Shown: piece after piece, positions 63,736-64,000 of the stretch
Layout: each line of letters opens with the position of its first letter
Position numbering within the stretch: position 1 is the stretch's first letter
Source: Datnioides undecimradiatus
Taxonomy: Eukaryota > Chordata > Actinopteri > Lobotiformes > Datnioididae
NCBI GenBank assembly: GCA_008933995.1
Contig: WARS01000008.1
Coordinates: forward strand, 16,478,148-16,542,147
Length of the DNA stretch: 64,000 nt
Direction of reading: 5' to 3'
Position numbers and translations under genes: made by a program
The notes under the pieces: generated by a model
The model's database searches: none
What the model saw: the letters and a program-made list of their open reading frames with translations, nothing else
What the model was told of the DNA's origin: nothing

Positions 63736-64000
63736 GGCCCAGCCCCTCGGCGTTCCATCATCCACATCTTTCCATCTGTCTCTCCTCCATTACTCCTTCT
63801 ACTCCCTTCCCTCCAACTCCGCACTGGCTTCCTCCTCCTCTCCATCCATCCCTCTCTGCTCTCCACCGCCCTCCCTCCCTCCCTCCCTCCCTCTCGCTCT
63901 CTCCGTTTCATGTTTTCCTGACAGCAGCCATGTGTCTGCATCAGCTGCATGTCGGCTGTTTTCAGGTAACACTTTACAGCGATGTGCCGGGATGGAGAGG

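Overview
The window is vertebrate nuclear DNA, most likely from a teleost fish with a compact genome. The evidence is split-gene structure with standard GT-AG introns, three genes clearly recognisable as vertebrate orthologues, many (CA)n/(GT)n microsatellites, and decayed copies of interspersed repeats that I recognise as typical of teleosts (an L2/Maui-type LINE end and two MITE families). There is no prokaryotic content. Almost all open frames in the window are chance ORFs in introns, UTRs and intergenic DNA.

Layout: (1) 1-31.4 kb, + strand: the 3' part of caln1 (calneuron-1), with three coding exons at 1894-2006, 22917-23073 and 28060-28187, followed by a ~3.2 kb 3'UTR ending at an AATAAA at 31403. 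The first half of the gene lies upstream of the window. (2) 31.4-33.9 kb: a short intergenic gap holding a foldback repeat. (3) 34.4-46.1 kb, - strand: a complete galnt17 (Y-subfamily polypeptide GalNAc-transferase-like), with 11 coding exons and 600 codons plus stop, all junctions in phase. (4) 47-52 kb: intergenic. (5) 52.7-56.7 kb, - strand: a complete rhbdd1 (RHBDL4, ER rhomboid protease), with 7 coding exons, 332 aa, a probable 5' noncoding exon and a promoter with NRF1, CLEAR-type E-box and AP-1 sites. (6) 58.2-64 kb, + strand: the first coding exon of an unidentified gene at 58460-58532 and a possible alternative first exon at 63586-63592, both running off the right end.

caln1 and galnt17 lie tail to tail, as I recall for human 7q11.22, but galnt17 coding sequence here spans under 12 kb against hundreds of kb in human. 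In human the neighbour upstream of GALNT17 is AUTS2; here it is rhbdd1 (human chromosome 2), so the block has been rearranged. calneuron-1 and GALNT17 both act in or at the Golgi and RHBDL4 acts in the ER, but nothing in the sequence shows co-regulation.

The most interesting observations are: a 95-codon upstream ORF on galnt17 that carries a microsatellite-coded poly-leucine run and whose stop codon overlaps the main start as UAAUG; a 35-bp perfect palindrome with two full CRE sites one helical turn apart in a caln1 intron; three diverged copies of one foldback element; a GC-AG intron and a Cys-removing tandem acceptor in galnt17; a (TG)15 acceptor and a coding minisatellite in rhbdd1; and a dense rhbdd1 promoter motif cluster. 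No clearly new multi-gene system is visible.
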